Notes under the pieces: generated by a model
What the model was told of the DNA's origin: nothing
Databases searched by the model: none
Seen by the model: the letters and a program-made list of their open reading frames with translations, nothing else
Part shown: piece by piece, positions 26,902-35,570 of the stretch
Position numbering within the stretch: position 1 is the first letter of the stretch
How the letters are laid out: each line of letters starts with the position of its first letter
Origin: Chitinophaga pinensis
GTDB taxonomy: Bacteria > Bacteroidota > Bacteroidia > Bacteroidales > GCA-2748055
Assembly (NCBI GenBank): GCA_945863035.1
Contig: CAMAZH010000028.1
Location: 1-39,205, forward strand
Direction: 5' to 3'
Length of the DNA: 39,205 nucleotides
Translations under genes and position numbers: made by a program

Positions 26902-28220
26902 TGAATTCCTCTCTGCTTGTTTAGATACTGTTCCACTTCATAATGTGAAACACTATGGTTTTCGAAGTACTCAACGGCTTTCGCCCGTTCCTGGGCATCG
27001 GCTCCCAGAACCGACAATATATTTCCCAGGTGCATTTTCATATGCCCCTTCTGTATCCCGTGGGTGATAAGGGAACGTACAGCTGAGAAATTACTGGCAA
27101 GGCCGGCCGAGGCGATAATCATCATGAGTTCGCTGGCATTTGGCTTTCCAAGAATCTCAAACGACCATTTTGCCATGGGGTGCAGGCTCGTTAAGCCTCC
27201 CACCGTGCCAACCGCAATAGGCAACTCCAGGCTCATCCGGAAAACATCGTCCCGTAGCTCAACTCTGGAAAGCGAGCTGTACTTACCGTTGCGCGAGGCA
27301 TAGGCATGGCCCGCGGCTTCAACTGCCCTGAAATCGTTGGCGGTTGCAAGAACCACCGCGTCGATCCCATTGAAAATTCCCTTATTGTGGGTAACCGCCC
27401 GAAATGGGTCTACACTTGCGATATCCACAGCCATCTTGAACTTACGGGCAAATTCCTCACCGCTTAAGCCCTCAGGGGTTTCGAGGGAGGAGATAGGGGC
27501 TTCGACGAAACACTCTACAACACAGTCGGGTGTGTAATTTGAGAGTATCGACATAATAATTTCAAGCTCATCTTTTTGCTCCCCCGATTCAAATATGCGG
27601 CTGTAAAAAATCTTCATAAGTGAAGACATCTCTTCCAAAACCGAATTGATAAAATTAGCGCCCATGCTGTCGGCCGTTTCAAAGCCGATTCGAAGCTGGT
27701 AATAATGGTCCAGAAGATCTGTGAGATCGAGGAACTCAATATCCCTGATGCCTCCGCCACGTTCCGTCATTTTTCGAGTCAGATGCCGGGAGTTTCCCTC
27801 CAGATAAATCTTAAGTTCATCGAGTGAATTTTTGAGAGCAGCACTATTGCCGGTCCAGCAGAAATGGATCTGACCGACTTTTGTTGTACCCTTAACCGTT
27901 GCGTGAAAACCTCCATTTCCCGACCAGAAGCGGGCAGCAGAGGATGCGGCAGCCACAACGGAGGATTCCTCGGTGACCATGGGTACGGTGTAGTACTTGC
28001 CGTTGATGACAAAATTCGGTGCCACACCGTAAGGAAGCGGGAAATTGCCAAGTGTATTCTCCGAAAACTGTTCGAGTAAAAGCTGTACTTCAGGATTCCG
28101 ATGGTTCAAGGAATTGAGTTCAGTCAGAAAACCGGTATCATCGACAAGATTGTCTGAAATGATTTTCAGTTTCTGCTCCTTGCTGAGCTTGGAAAAACCA
28201 TGTATGAGTTTGTCTTCCAT
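26898..28220 (-). CDS. mvaA: Class II-type HMG-CoA reductase
   Basis: 440 residues from the ATG at 28220. A longer frame exists up to 28316 but would overlap the isomerase gene by 95 bp, and the family start (M-E-D-K-L-I-H-G-F-S-K-L) begins here. Catalytic residues of the Pseudomonas mevalonii-type enzyme are all visible: E84 in V-T-E-E-S, K280 in T-H-N-K-G, D296 in A-N-D-F-R and H393 in K-G-H-M. G-T-V-G-G at 338-342 and D-S-M-G-A-N at 184-189 are also typical. It makes mevalonate from HMG-CoA; class II enzymes can also run backwards, but the downstream genes argue for biosynthesis. The start is one base after the upstream stop. Cytoplasmic: no membrane segment. Confidence 0.95.
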   Translation of the reverse strand: MEDKLIHGFSKLSKEQKLKIISDNLVDDTGFLTELNSLNHRNPEVQLLLEQFSENTLGNFPLPYGVAPNFVINGKYYTVPMVTEESSVVAAASSAARFWSGNGGFHATVKGTTKVGQIHFCWTGNSAALKNSLDELKIYLEGNSRHLTRKMTERGGGIRDIEFLDLTDLLDHYYQLRIGFETADSMGANFINSVLEEMSSLMKIFYSRIFESGEQKDELEIIMSILSNYTPDCVVECFVEAPISSLETPEGLSGEEFARKFKMAVDIASVDPFRAVTHNKGIFNGIDAVVLATANDFRAVEAAGHAYASRNGKYSSLSRVELRDDVFRMSLELPIAVGTVGGLTSLHPMAKWSFEILGKPNASELMMIIASAGLASNFSAVRSLITHGIQKGHMKMHLGNILSVLGADAQERAKAVEYFENHSVSHYEVEQYLNKQRGIQ

Positions 28221-28221
28221 C

Positions 28222-29214
28222 CTATTCCCTGATTCGTAAAAAAGAGTAGGCGAGCTCCAGCCCTTTGATCTGATGTTCGGTATAGTTCCGCAACTGTTCA
28301 TAATCCTCTTTGGCATATTTCAGAAAGCCCGATGCCTGACCATAAATGGCAGGAAGCAATGATTTCTTTATCAGGTAATATCCATCGAGGAAGGTCTTTA
28401 TCCCACCGGAAACAATAATGTTTTTGCACTGCACATTTCCCTCTCTCACAATTGCGTTAACCATTTCCGTCATCTGAAAAGCATCATGTCCAACGCGTGA
28501 CAGGGGTTCAAAAAGCTGTTGCATGCTTTCGCTGGCCCTGAGGAGTTCGACCTTTGCAAAGTTCGTGCCTCCAAAAGCGGCAAATTCAACCGATTCAAGA
28601 GGGAGTTGCAGCAATGCGCGCAGGCTCTCCATTCCCATACCTTGTCCTACCTCTTTAACAATCAAAGGATAACCGGCCTGAGCCAGCACAATCTCAACCG
28701 ATTCAATAGCTGGCCGCAGAAGTTTGTCACCTTCCGGCTGAAACCATTCCTGCAAGGGATTCACGTGGATGATCAGCCCATCGGCCCGCAGCTTCGAAAG
28801 GAGGGCATCGATTTTCCCCAGTTCCTTTTTCGCAATCATCTGTTCAACCTGAGCTATTCCGAGGTTTGCAAAGAAAGGGAGATCGTTGCCGAGCTCATCC
28901 CTCATGTTGAAATCAGGCAAATGCTTGTCGTCATCGAGTATGATGCGGCAGGAGCCGAGGCCCATACCCATACCGAACTCTCTTGCCACACGCGCCAGAT
29001 TGCGGTTTATCTTGCCTGCCAGCTCCGTGCCTCCGGTCATGCTGGAAATCCATATCGGTACTCTTTGTCTTTTCCCGGCCAGAAAGAAATTACCCGGAAT
29101 GGCTTCGGGATGCCGGCTCATCATCGGCTCGTAATAGAACCGGTTGTCAATCTCATCACGGAGTGTCTGCGACTGAAAAGCGAGGTCGATATGATCTTTT
29201 TTCCGGTTTTCCAT
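28222..29214 (-). CDS. fni: Type 2 isopentenyl-diphosphate delta-isomerase (FMN-dependent)
   Basis: 330 residues. R-K-K-D-H-I at residues 4-9, S-S-M-T-G-G-T near 57-63, the metal/substrate motif H-V-N-P-L-Q-E near 150-156, and S-G-G-I near the C-terminal phosphate site. These define type 2 IPP isomerase, which interconverts isopentenyl and dimethylallyl diphosphate using FMN and NADPH. It is unrelated to the type 1 enzyme. Four bases separate it from the acyl-CoA dehydrogenase upstream and one from the HMG-CoA reductase downstream. Confidence 0.95.
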   Translation of the reverse strand: MENRKKDHIDLAFQSQTLRDEIDNRFYYEPMMSRHPEAIPGNFFLAGKRQRVPIWISSMTGGTELAGKINRNLARVAREFGMGMGLGSCRIILDDDKHLPDFNMRDELGNDLPFFANLGIAQVEQMIAKKELGKIDALLSKLRADGLIIHVNPLQEWFQPEGDKLLRPAIESVEIVLAQAGYPLIVKEVGQGMGMESLRALLQLPLESVEFAAFGGTNFAKVELLRASESMQQLFEPLSRVGHDAFQMTEMVNAIVREGNVQCKNIIVSGGIKTFLDGYYLIKKSLLPAIYGQASGFLKYAKEDYEQLRNYTEHQIKGLELAYSFLRIRE

Positions 29215-29218
29215 TTCT

Positions 29219-30370
29219 TTATAATCCTAGGTTACGTGCAATTACCAATCTGAGAATTTCAGAAGTTCCCTCGCCAATCTGAAGAAGTCGCTGATCGCGG
29301 TAGAACCTCTCAATATCGTTGTATTTGTATAGGCCGTACCCACCGTGGACCTGCATGGACTCGTCGGCAACCTCGCGTGCAATTTCGGAACAATAGAGTT
29401 TAGCCATAGCAGCTTCCCTGGAAAATGGCAAACCCTTGTCTTTCATCCAACATACTTTATAAAGGTATTCACGCGCATGCTCAATCTTCATGTGCATGTC
29501 GGAGATTTTAAAGGCTATGCCCTGATTCTTTGAAATGGATTTCCCGAACTGCATCCTCTTTTTCGAGTATTCAACAGCCATCTCAAATGCTCCCTGGGCA
29601 AGGCCAAGACCAATCGCGGCGATGGAGAGACGTCCGCCATCAAGCGTCTCGAACATGTAATTGGGTCCGTGACCCAGTTCGCCAAGCAGGTTTGCTGCAG
29701 GAACCCTCACATCCTTGAAATAGAGTCGCGCTGTATCGGCGGCTCTCCACATAAACTTATCTCCCATTTTTTCCGAGGAATAACCCGGGGTTTCCCTTTC
29801 GATAAGAATGGTCGAGAGTTCCTTTACCCCGTCCTTTTCTGCGGTTATTACCTGAAGAGTTATACCGGCACAGATCGGCACGCTACCGTTGGTGATATAT
29901 TGTTTTTCGCCGTTGATCAGCCATTGGTGGTCGACTCTCTCGGCGCGAGTCTCGGTGCCCCGGGCATCCGAACCGGCGTTTTTTTCGGTAAGACCAAAGG
30001 CCCAGAGTTTCTCCCCGGTGACAAGCTGGGGAAGATACTTGTGCTTTTGCTCTTCCGTTCCGAACCGGTAGATGGGATAAATCCCCAGGGAATTATGAGC
30101 CGCTATGGTTGCAGCCTGGGAACTGTCGACCCGTGCCAACTCCTCAACCGCAATAATGTAGGATAGCGTGTCGAGTCCATGTCCACCATATTTTTTGGGA
30201 AGGTTGATTCCAAAGAGACCCTCCTGCCCCATTCTTCGGGTTAAATGTATTGAAAACTCTTCCTTGTCGTCCAGTTCTTTTGCCAGAGGTTTGATTTCCT
30301 TTTCGGCAAAACTGCGGACTTTAAAACGCAGCTTTTCGTGGTTTTCAGAGAGATAAGCAGATGTAATCAT
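29219..30370 (-). CDS. Acyl-CoA dehydrogenase, candidate isovaleryl-CoA dehydrogenase by context
   Basis: 383 residues from the ATG at 30370; the longer in-frame start at 30406 would run into the carboxylase gene upstream. The FAD-binding L-T-E-K-N-A-G-S-D at 127-135 and H-G-G-Y-G at 342-346 are typical. The catalytic base appears to be E367 in I-G-E-G-T-S, the place used by short/medium-chain enzymes. True isovaleryl-CoA dehydrogenases use a Glu just before R-L in the helix-G segment, which here is G246 (L-D-G-G-R-L), and have Ala or Gly at the later place. So the active-site layout is not that of animal isovaleryl-CoA dehydrogenase. Context (3-methylcrotonyl-CoA carboxylase and its hydratase on one side) still favours isovaleryl-CoA as substrate. 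It needs an electron-transfer flavoprotein, not in the window. Confidence 0.85.
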   Translation of the reverse strand: MITSAYLSENHEKLRFKVRSFAEKEIKPLAKELDDKEEFSIHLTRRMGQEGLFGINLPKKYGGHGLDTLSYIIAVEELARVDSSQAATIAAHNSLGIYPIYRFGTEEQKHKYLPQLVTGEKLWAFGLTEKNAGSDARGTETRAERVDHQWLINGEKQYITNGSVPICAGITLQVITAEKDGVKELSTILIERETPGYSSEKMGDKFMWRAADTARLYFKDVRVPAANLLGELGHGPNYMFETLDGGRLSIAAIGLGLAQGAFEMAVEYSKKRMQFGKSISKNQGIAFKISDMHMKIEHAREYLYKVCWMKDKGLPFSREAAMAKLYCSEIAREVADESMQVHGGYGLYKYNDIERFYRDQRLLQIGEGTSEILRLVIARNLGL

Positions 30371-30374
30371 ATAG

Positions 30375-32396
30375 TTAATTTTTGTTTTTGACTTCGAATT
30401 CATCAATTACCATGATGGTTTGGTTAATCTGAACCTGATCTCCGGCTTTTGCGCGGATTTCAATTAAACAGCCATCGTAGAGGGAAGTTATTCTATTTTC
30501 AATTTTCATGGCATCGAGGGAAAACAGAAGATCGCCTTTTTTGATTTTTTTACCAGGCTCGCTTAGTATCTGTGAGATTTTCCCGTGAAGCGGTGATTTG
30601 ACGACCCGGGTCCCTCCTGCCCCATTTTCTTTATGATCGACAAAATAAGGTTGAAGGGGGAGATAATCCAGGGGCCGGATTTTAAACTCCAGACCTTCTA
30701 TGCAAATTATATCCTCGTAAGAGTAGGCGCGAGACACAGAGGCCGAAGACCACACCCCATCCAGCTCAAAGATCACCCTATCCTCATTTTTGCTCTTTAG
30801 GGTCATGGAGTGGTTTTCTCCACCGATGGAGAAAAGAATCCCGGAACCCTTGGAATGCTCAATATCAATGTCGAATTGCTTTCCCCCGAATAAAATGGAT
30901 TTACGGATGGAATTCCGCCAGCATCCGATGCGGGTCCATACGGACGAATCGTTGGCTACCGGGTGTCCGCCGAGTTTCCATCCCAGCCATGCGGCAAAAA
31001 TCCTTGTGCTGTGAAACTCCGACTTACGCTGGAGCAGGCTCTTATTGAGTTTTGTTTTTACTCCCCCGAGATAATTCGTTGAAATAGCATTTCTGCGGAA
31101 ATCAGCATCGTTCAGAATCTCTCCCAGGAATTCGCGGTTTGTTTTGGGCCCGTGGAGAATAAATTCCTTAAGTGCCTGAGCAAGTCCGTTTGCCGCTTCG
31201 TCACGTGTTTGTGCGTGATAAATTACCTTGGCAATCAGTGGGTCATATTCGGGGTAAAGGGTATCGGAGCCATCCAGACCCGAATCGATGCGCAGCCCGG
31301 GCATTTGAGGCTGGCGATACAACTCCACCTTTCCGGGCGAGGGAAGGAAATCGTTTTCGGGATCTTCGGCATAAATACGGGCTTCGATGGCGTGACCCGA
31401 AATGTGTATATCGCTTTGTTTCAGAAAGAGTTCATTCCCGGCAGCAATCTGAATCTGAAGCTCAACCAGATCAAGGCCTGTAACCATTTCGGTAACGGGA
31501 TGCTCAACCTGGATGCGGGTGTTCATTTCCAGGAAAAAGTGCTTTCCGGAAGGATCAACCATAAACTCAAGGGTTCCGGCACTGTTGTAGCCTATTTTTT
31601 TCACAATGTTGCGAGCCGACTTGTAAATAGAGTTGCGGGTGGCTTGGGAGATTGACACAGCAGGGGATTCCTCGATTACCTTCTGGTACCGACGCTGCAC
31701 AGAACATTCCCTTTCACCGAGTATCAATGCATTCCCGTAATGGTCGGCCATAATCTGCACCTCGATATGCCGGGCATCGCGAAGATACTGTTCGATAAAA
31801 AGCAGGTCGTTTCCGAAGTAGTTTTGGGCCTCGCGGGAGGTAATTTCAAGAATCTCCTTCAGATCAGAGGGTTTTTCGACGATGCGCATAGCCTTCCCTC
31901 CTCCGCCAGCGGCAGCCTTGACAAGCAAGGGATACCGGAGTTCGCTGCCGCGCTTGAGTATTTCGTCCCGGCTGCCTTCAAAGCCTTCGATCATGGGCAC
32001 CCCGATTTCGCGCATGCTTGTTCGCGCAGCAATTTTGTCGCCCATGAGCTGGATTATTTCAGGGGTTGGCCCGATGAAATTGATCCCGGCATTTGCAGCA
32101 GCCAGCGAAAACGCAGGGTTCTCGCTCAGAAAACCGTATCCGGGATGTATACCGTCGGCACCCGACTGTTGGGCAATATGGATTATTTTGGAAATATCCA
32201 GGTATGTAACATCAAGCTCATTTCCTTCCAGATCGTAAGCTTCATCGGCCATCCTGACATGCAAAGCATTTTTATCCCTTGAGGAATAAACCGCCACGGA
32301 ACGAATTCCCATATTTCTGACCGTCCGGATAATTCTCACGGCAATTTCGCCACGGTTGGCAACCAATATTTTATTGAGCAGTTTCATCCGGGGCAT
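30375..32396 (-). CDS. liuD: 3-Methylcrotonyl-CoA carboxylase alpha subunit (biotin carboxylase plus BCCP)
   Basis: 673 residues from the ATG at 32396, whose first base is the last base of the upstream stop (TAATG), showing coupling. Another ATG nine bases later, giving M-K-L-L-N-K-I-L-V-A-N-R-G-E, is also credible. Order: biotin-carboxylase N-domain, ATP-grasp with the glycine-rich loop A-G-G-G-G-K-A-M, C-domain to about 450, a poorly conserved linker, and a biotinyl domain with D-A-M-K-I-E-N, the biotin Lys being about residue 631. The upstream base of the motif is D, not the usual E/V. The enzyme uses ATP and bicarbonate to charge biotin for its beta partner. Subunit identity is by context with the adjacent beta gene. 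Confidence 0.9.
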   Translation of the reverse strand: MPRMKLLNKILVANRGEIAVRIIRTVRNMGIRSVAVYSSRDKNALHVRMADEAYDLEGNELDVTYLDISKIIHIAQQSGADGIHPGYGFLSENPAFSLAAANAGINFIGPTPEIIQLMGDKIAARTSMREIGVPMIEGFEGSRDEILKRGSELRYPLLVKAAAGGGGKAMRIVEKPSDLKEILEITSREAQNYFGNDLLFIEQYLRDARHIEVQIMADHYGNALILGERECSVQRRYQKVIEESPAVSISQATRNSIYKSARNIVKKIGYNSAGTLEFMVDPSGKHFFLEMNTRIQVEHPVTEMVTGLDLVELQIQIAAGNELFLKQSDIHISGHAIEARIYAEDPENDFLPSPGKVELYRQPQMPGLRIDSGLDGSDTLYPEYDPLIAKVIYHAQTRDEAANGLAQALKEFILHGPKTNREFLGEILNDADFRRNAISTNYLGGVKTKLNKSLLQRKSEFHSTRIFAAWLGWKLGGHPVANDSSVWTRIGCWRNSIRKSILFGGKQFDIDIEHSKGSGILFSIGGENHSMTLKSKNEDRVIFELDGVWSSASVSRAYSYEDIICIEGLEFKIRPLDYLPLQPYFVDHKENGAGGTRVVKSPLHGKISQILSEPGKKIKKGDLLFSLDAMKIENRITSLYDGCLIEIRAKAGDQVQINQTIMVIDEFEVKNKN

Positions 32397-33184
32397 TATT
32401 TTGACCATTCGGGGTTTCGTTTTTCAAGAAAGGCATTCATTCCCTCCTGGGCTTCGGGGGAGATGCGAACGTCGGCAATGACGCGGGATGTGAACCTGCG
32501 GATCTCCGAGTCGATTTCCTTTCCGGAAACCGAGCGAATCAGGAGTTTTGTTTTGCGAAGCGCGATGGGACCCGAGCTGCGCAACTCGTCGAGCAAAGAG
32601 TTCAAGGTTGCCTCAAGCTCGCCCTCGCTAACCGATTTATTTACCAATCCATACGAAAAGGCTTGTGAGCCCGAGAATTTTCTGGAGGTAAACATCAGCT
32701 CTGCGGCCAAAGTTTCGCCGATTCTATGGATTATGTATGGGGATATCGTTGCCGGGACCAATCCAAGCTTAAGTTCGGTAAAGCGAAAGATCGTATTCTC
32801 GGAACAGATGACGATATCCGAAGCCGCAATGATGCCGTTGGCCCCACCCGACACATTTCCGTGGGCAACGGTAATCACAGGAAGCGGACAGTTATAGATA
32901 ATATCGAAGAGTGCGGCCAGTCGACCGGCATCCTCGAGGTTTTCGCGTTTGGTAGCATTCACGAGCGACTTCATGTAATTAAGGTCTGCCCCGCTCGAAA
33001 ACGACTTTCCCTTGCCCCTGATAACCAGGGCACGGATTGTTTCATCCTGGGCGGCTACGCTGAACACCTTGGTAAGTTCGGAGATCATTACAGGATCAAT
33101 GGCATTGTGGACTTCAGGCCGGTTGAGCAGGATATATCCAAAGCCATTGGATTTCTCAAATTGGATGTGTTGAAGTGTTTCCAT
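32396..33184 (-). CDS. liuC: Methylglutaconyl-CoA hydratase
   Basis: 262 residues of the enoyl-CoA hydratase/isomerase (crotonase) family. F-S-S-G-A-D-L-N-Y-M-K at 61-71 and K-L-G-L-V-P-A-T-I-S-P-Y are the short stretches that mark the LiuC/AUH group; the oxyanion-type G-N-V-S-G-G-A-N-G lies near 110. It hydrates 3-methylglutaconyl-CoA to HMG-CoA, the last leucine-degradation step before HMG-CoA lyase. It starts 3 bp after the carboxylase-beta stop and its stop overlaps the alpha-subunit ATG. It is therefore the junction between leucine breakdown and the mevalonate genes. Confidence 0.9.
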   Translation of the reverse strand: METLQHIQFEKSNGFGYILLNRPEVHNAIDPVMISELTKVFSVAAQDETIRALVIRGKGKSFSSGADLNYMKSLVNATKRENLEDAGRLAALFDIIYNCPLPVITVAHGNVSGGANGIIAASDIVICSENTIFRFTELKLGLVPATISPYIIHRIGETLAAELMFTSRKFSGSQAFSYGLVNKSVSEGELEATLNSLLDELRSSGPIALRKTKLLIRSVSGKEIDSEIRRFTSRVIADVRISPEAQEGMNAFLEKRNPEWSK

Positions 33185-33187
33185 AGT

Positions 33188-34786
33188 TTACATTCTGTAT
33201 ACCCCTGTTTTAGGATCGGGGAATTTTGTATTCAGGGAAAGTGAAATTGCCATGGCAAGGATGTTACGGGTATCGGCGGGATCAATAATCCCATCGTCCC
33301 AGAGGCGGGAGGAGCTGTAATAGGCCGATCCCTCGTATTCATATTTCTTTAAGATTTCATTCCGGAGTTTTGCAAGTTCATCTGCAGAATTCCCCTCGCC
33401 CGGCTGGTCTTTTTTAACCTGCACCAAAACCTCTGCCGCCTGTTCGCCTCCCATAACCGAGATGCGTGCGTTTGGCCACATAAAGAGAAACCGCGGATCG
33501 TAAGCACGGCCGGCCATAGCATAGTTGCCGGCTCCAAACGACCCGCCTGTGATGATTGTGAATTTGGGGACAACCGAGCTTGCCACTGCATGGACCAGTT
33601 TAGCGCCATCGCGAGCAATGCCCTTGTGTTCAAAGTCCTTCCCCACAATAAAACCCGTGATGTTCTGCAAGAATATAAGGGGGATTTTCCGGAAGTTGCA
33701 CAATTCGATGAAGTGGGTGGCCTTAAGGGCACTTTCGGAAAACAGGATTCCGTTGTTGGCTACGATCCCCACAGGAAACCCCATGATATGGGCAAAGCCA
33801 GTAACTATCGTTGTGCCGTATCGGGCTTTGAATTCATGGAAGCGGCTGCCGTCGGCAATCCTCATAATGATTTCGTACGGGTCAATGGCATCCTTGGGGT
33901 TTTCTGGCACTATCCCATAGATTTCGGAGGGGTCATACCCCGGTTCTTCTACCTCCTTTATTTCCAGTTGCTGCCTTTGCGGAACAGCGAAACTCTCAAA
34001 AATATTACGACATATCTGTATTGCATGCACGTCGTTGTCGGCATAATGATCGGCGACGCCCGAAATGGCGGTGTGGACATCAGCTCCCCCGAGTTCCTCG
34101 GCAGTAACATCCTCACCGGTAGCCGCCTTCACAAGGGGTGGCCCGCCGATGAAAATGGTTCCCTGGTTACGGACAATTATTGTCTCGTCGCACATGGCAG
34201 GAACATAAGCCCCGCCTGCAGTGCATGAGCCCATCACAATTGCGATTTGGGGTATTCCGGCGGCTGAGAGCTTTGACTGGTTGTAAAAGATCCGTCCAAA
34301 GTCGAAACGGTCGGGAAAAACCTCATCCTGCCGGGGAAGGAAAACGCCTCCGGAATCGACCATATAAACACAGGGGAGGTGATTATCGAGGGCGATTTCC
34401 TGAGCACGAATATGCTTTTTGATGGTCTCACGAATATACGTCCCCCCTTTTACCGTGGCATCGTTGGCAACGATAACCGTCTCACGCCCGTTCACGACGC
34501 CAATACCCGTGATAATCCCGGCAGACGGAAATTGATTCTCATACTGTCCATAGGCCGCAAAAACGGATAATTCGAGAAAAGGCGTTCCCGGGTCGACGAG
34601 CAAATCTACTCGTTCGCGGGCAAGCAATTTCCCTCTCGACTTGTGCTTTTCTCGGGCCTTTGGCGTGCCGCCATGAAGAAGATCGTTCTGCATTTTCCTG
34701 AAACGCGCAAGCTTCTCAGAAAAAACGTTTGAATTCCTGACGAACTTATCGTCTGTAGTCCTTATGTTTGAAACAAGTTTGAACAA
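33188..34786 (-). CDS. liuB: 3-Methylcrotonyl-CoA carboxylase beta subunit (carboxyltransferase)
   Basis: 532 residues from a TTG start at 34786; the next ATG would remove 31 residues that look native, and no upstream ATG is in frame. Two crotonase-like halves are visible: [12 protein letters not shown] near 150 and [14 protein letters not shown] near 185 in the first, and [15 protein letters not shown] near 430 with the final M-G-G-E-Q-A-A in the second. These are hallmarks of the methylcrotonyl-CoA branch of carboxyltransferases. With the alpha subunit it converts 3-methylcrotonyl-CoA to 3-methylglutaconyl-CoA. It is the first gene of the nine-gene cluster. No exact -7 box was found in the region upstream. 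Confidence 0.94.
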   Translation of the reverse strand: MFKLVSNIRTTDDKFVRNSNVFSEKLARFRKMQNDLLHGGTPKAREKHKSRGKLLARERVDLLVDPGTPFLELSVFAAYGQYENQFPSAGIITGIGVVNGRETVIVANDATVKGGTYIRETIKKHIRAQEIALDNHLPCVYMVDSGGVFLPRQDEVFPDRFDFGRIFYNQSKLSAAGIPQIAIVMGSCTAGGAYVPAMCDETIIVRNQGTIFIGGPPLVKAATGEDVTAEELGGADVHTAISGVADHYADNDVHAIQICRNIFESFAVPQRQQLEIKEVEEPGYDPSEIYGIVPENPKDAIDPYEIIMRIADGSRFHEFKARYGTTIVTGFAHIMGFPVGIVANNGILFSESALKATHFIELCNFRKIPLIFLQNITGFIVGKDFEHKGIARDGAKLVHAVASSVVPKFTIITGGSFGAGNYAMAGRAYDPRFLFMWPNARISVMGGEQAAEVLVQVKKDQPGEGNSADELAKLRNEILKKYEYEGSAYYSSSRLWDDGIIDPADTRNILAMAISLSLNTKFPDPKTGVYRM

Positions 34787-34990
34787 AATCCAAGGGTTTG
34801 AATGTTACATGCAGATAAACAAATAAAAAAAAATATTGTTTAAATAAATCAATACAATAATTAAACAAAAGCAATACATTACTTTATCAAATATTCTCAA
34901 CGGATTCCATGCCGAAAGTCGATTTCAGCTGCACCCAACTTTCCGGACAACGGATACATTTTTAGATTACAAATCAGCTCAAGGTAATAA

Positions 34991-35012
34991 AAAGCGGTTA
35001 AAAAACCGCTTT
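34991..35012 (-). terminator. Hairpin with T-run on the minus strand, possible leader attenuator
   Basis: A perfect 9-bp stem (AAAGCGGTT pairing with AACCGCTTT) with a 4-base loop. On the minus strand it ends in TTTTTATTA; on the plus strand only three T follow. It lies about 205 bp ahead of the start of the leucine/mevalonate cluster, in the same direction. No gene on the minus strand lies just upstream, so it may attenuate the cluster or block antisense transcription. Confidence 0.45.
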
Positions 35013-35045
35013 GGCAGGTATTAAAAGTTATTTCTTTATAAGACA

Positions 35046-35077
35046 TTGAATTTTATGAATTTATTTTCATAATTTTA
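35046..35077 (+). promoter_or_regulatory. Putative promoter of the NUMOD1-like gene
   Basis: TTG at 35046-35048 and TAATTTTA at 35070-35077, a 7-of-8 match to TAnnTTTG, with 21 bp between. The gene starts about 40 bp further on. Confidence 0.45.
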
Positions 35078-35116
35078 GGACCAATCTTTTGCGTATTTAT
35101 TTAATACAAGAAATCC

Positions 35117-35473
35117 ATGTCAAACCACGGTCATCATCAGCCAACCAAAACAGGAACTCCGAGTCATCACGCTTACGACTTCAGGACTTCTGTTGCAAAT
35201 CCGGGTGCCCTAAAGAAAAGATCCCAGAAGAAGTACCGCCTCCCGGTTATAGGTCATTTTGCAGACAGGAGCATCGAGTTCTCGTCAATACTCGAAGCTG
35301 AAGCGGTTACCGGGATTAATTACACCCTTATTTTCGAAGCCTGCATCGGCAAGATTTTCAAGGCAAAAAACGTTATATGGGAGTATAAGAAAGGGAACCA
35401 CTATATCAAATACAAAGCTTATTATATTAATGTTCAGGAGACTTATACCAGGAAGGGTGGTTTTAACGGTTAA
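35117..35473 (+). CDS. Small protein with NUMOD1-like helix-turn-helix segment
   Basis: 118 residues. The first 55 are basic and probably disordered (H-H-Q-P-T-K and K-K-R-S-Q-K-K). Then S-I-L-E-A-E-A-V-T-G-I-N-Y-T-L-I-F-E-A-C-I-G-K and N-V-I-W-E-Y resemble a NUMOD1 module, a DNA-binding segment usually found at the end of homing endonucleases. No nuclease domain is present in or near it. So it could be a free-standing DNA-binding protein or a relic of a mobile nuclease. It has its own promoter-like element and a strong terminator just downstream. Confidence 0.55.
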   Translation: MSNHGHHQPTKTGTPSHHAYDFRTSVANPGALKKRSQKKYRLPVIGHFADRSIEFSSILEAEAVTGINYTLIFEACIGKIFKAKNVIWEYKKGNHYIKYKAYYINVQETYTRKGGFNG

Positions 35474-35524
35474 GAGGCATTTACAGCAAGAACCAATTTC
35501 GGAATAATAGATATATAATTCAAT

Positions 35525-35552
35525 AGGGCCTCTGCTCATGCAGAGGCCTTTT
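35525..35552 (+). terminator. Rho-independent terminator
   Basis: GGCCTCTG (35527-35534) pairs with CAGAGGCC (35541-35548) around a CTCATG loop, followed by TTTT. It ends the NUMOD1-like gene and lies only 19 bp before the next start. Confidence 0.88.
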
Positions 35553-35570
35553 CATTTTAAAACCTAAGCA

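Larger units (their letters stand above)
34787..35116. other. Divergent intergenic region (promoter/leader region)
   Basis: 330 bp of AT-rich DNA between the leucine/mevalonate cluster (minus) and the NUMOD1-like gene (plus). It holds the hairpin at 34991-35012 and the plus-strand promoter at 35046-35077. No exact minus-strand TAnnTTTG was seen; the nearest is AATATTTG at 34895-34888 (one mismatch). No gene or RNA family was recognised. Confidence 0.5.

Noticed and set aside
28221-28316. Upstream start of HMG-CoA reductase
   Set aside because: It would overlap the isomerase gene by 95 bp; the family start coincides with the ATG at 28220, one base after that gene.
28519-29253. A 244-codon plus-strand frame opposite the IPP isomerase gene
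   Set aside because: The minus-strand isomerase has all its family motifs; the plus-strand product looks random.
33590-34228. A 212-codon plus-strand frame opposite the carboxylase beta gene
   Set aside because: Shadow of a well-supported gene.
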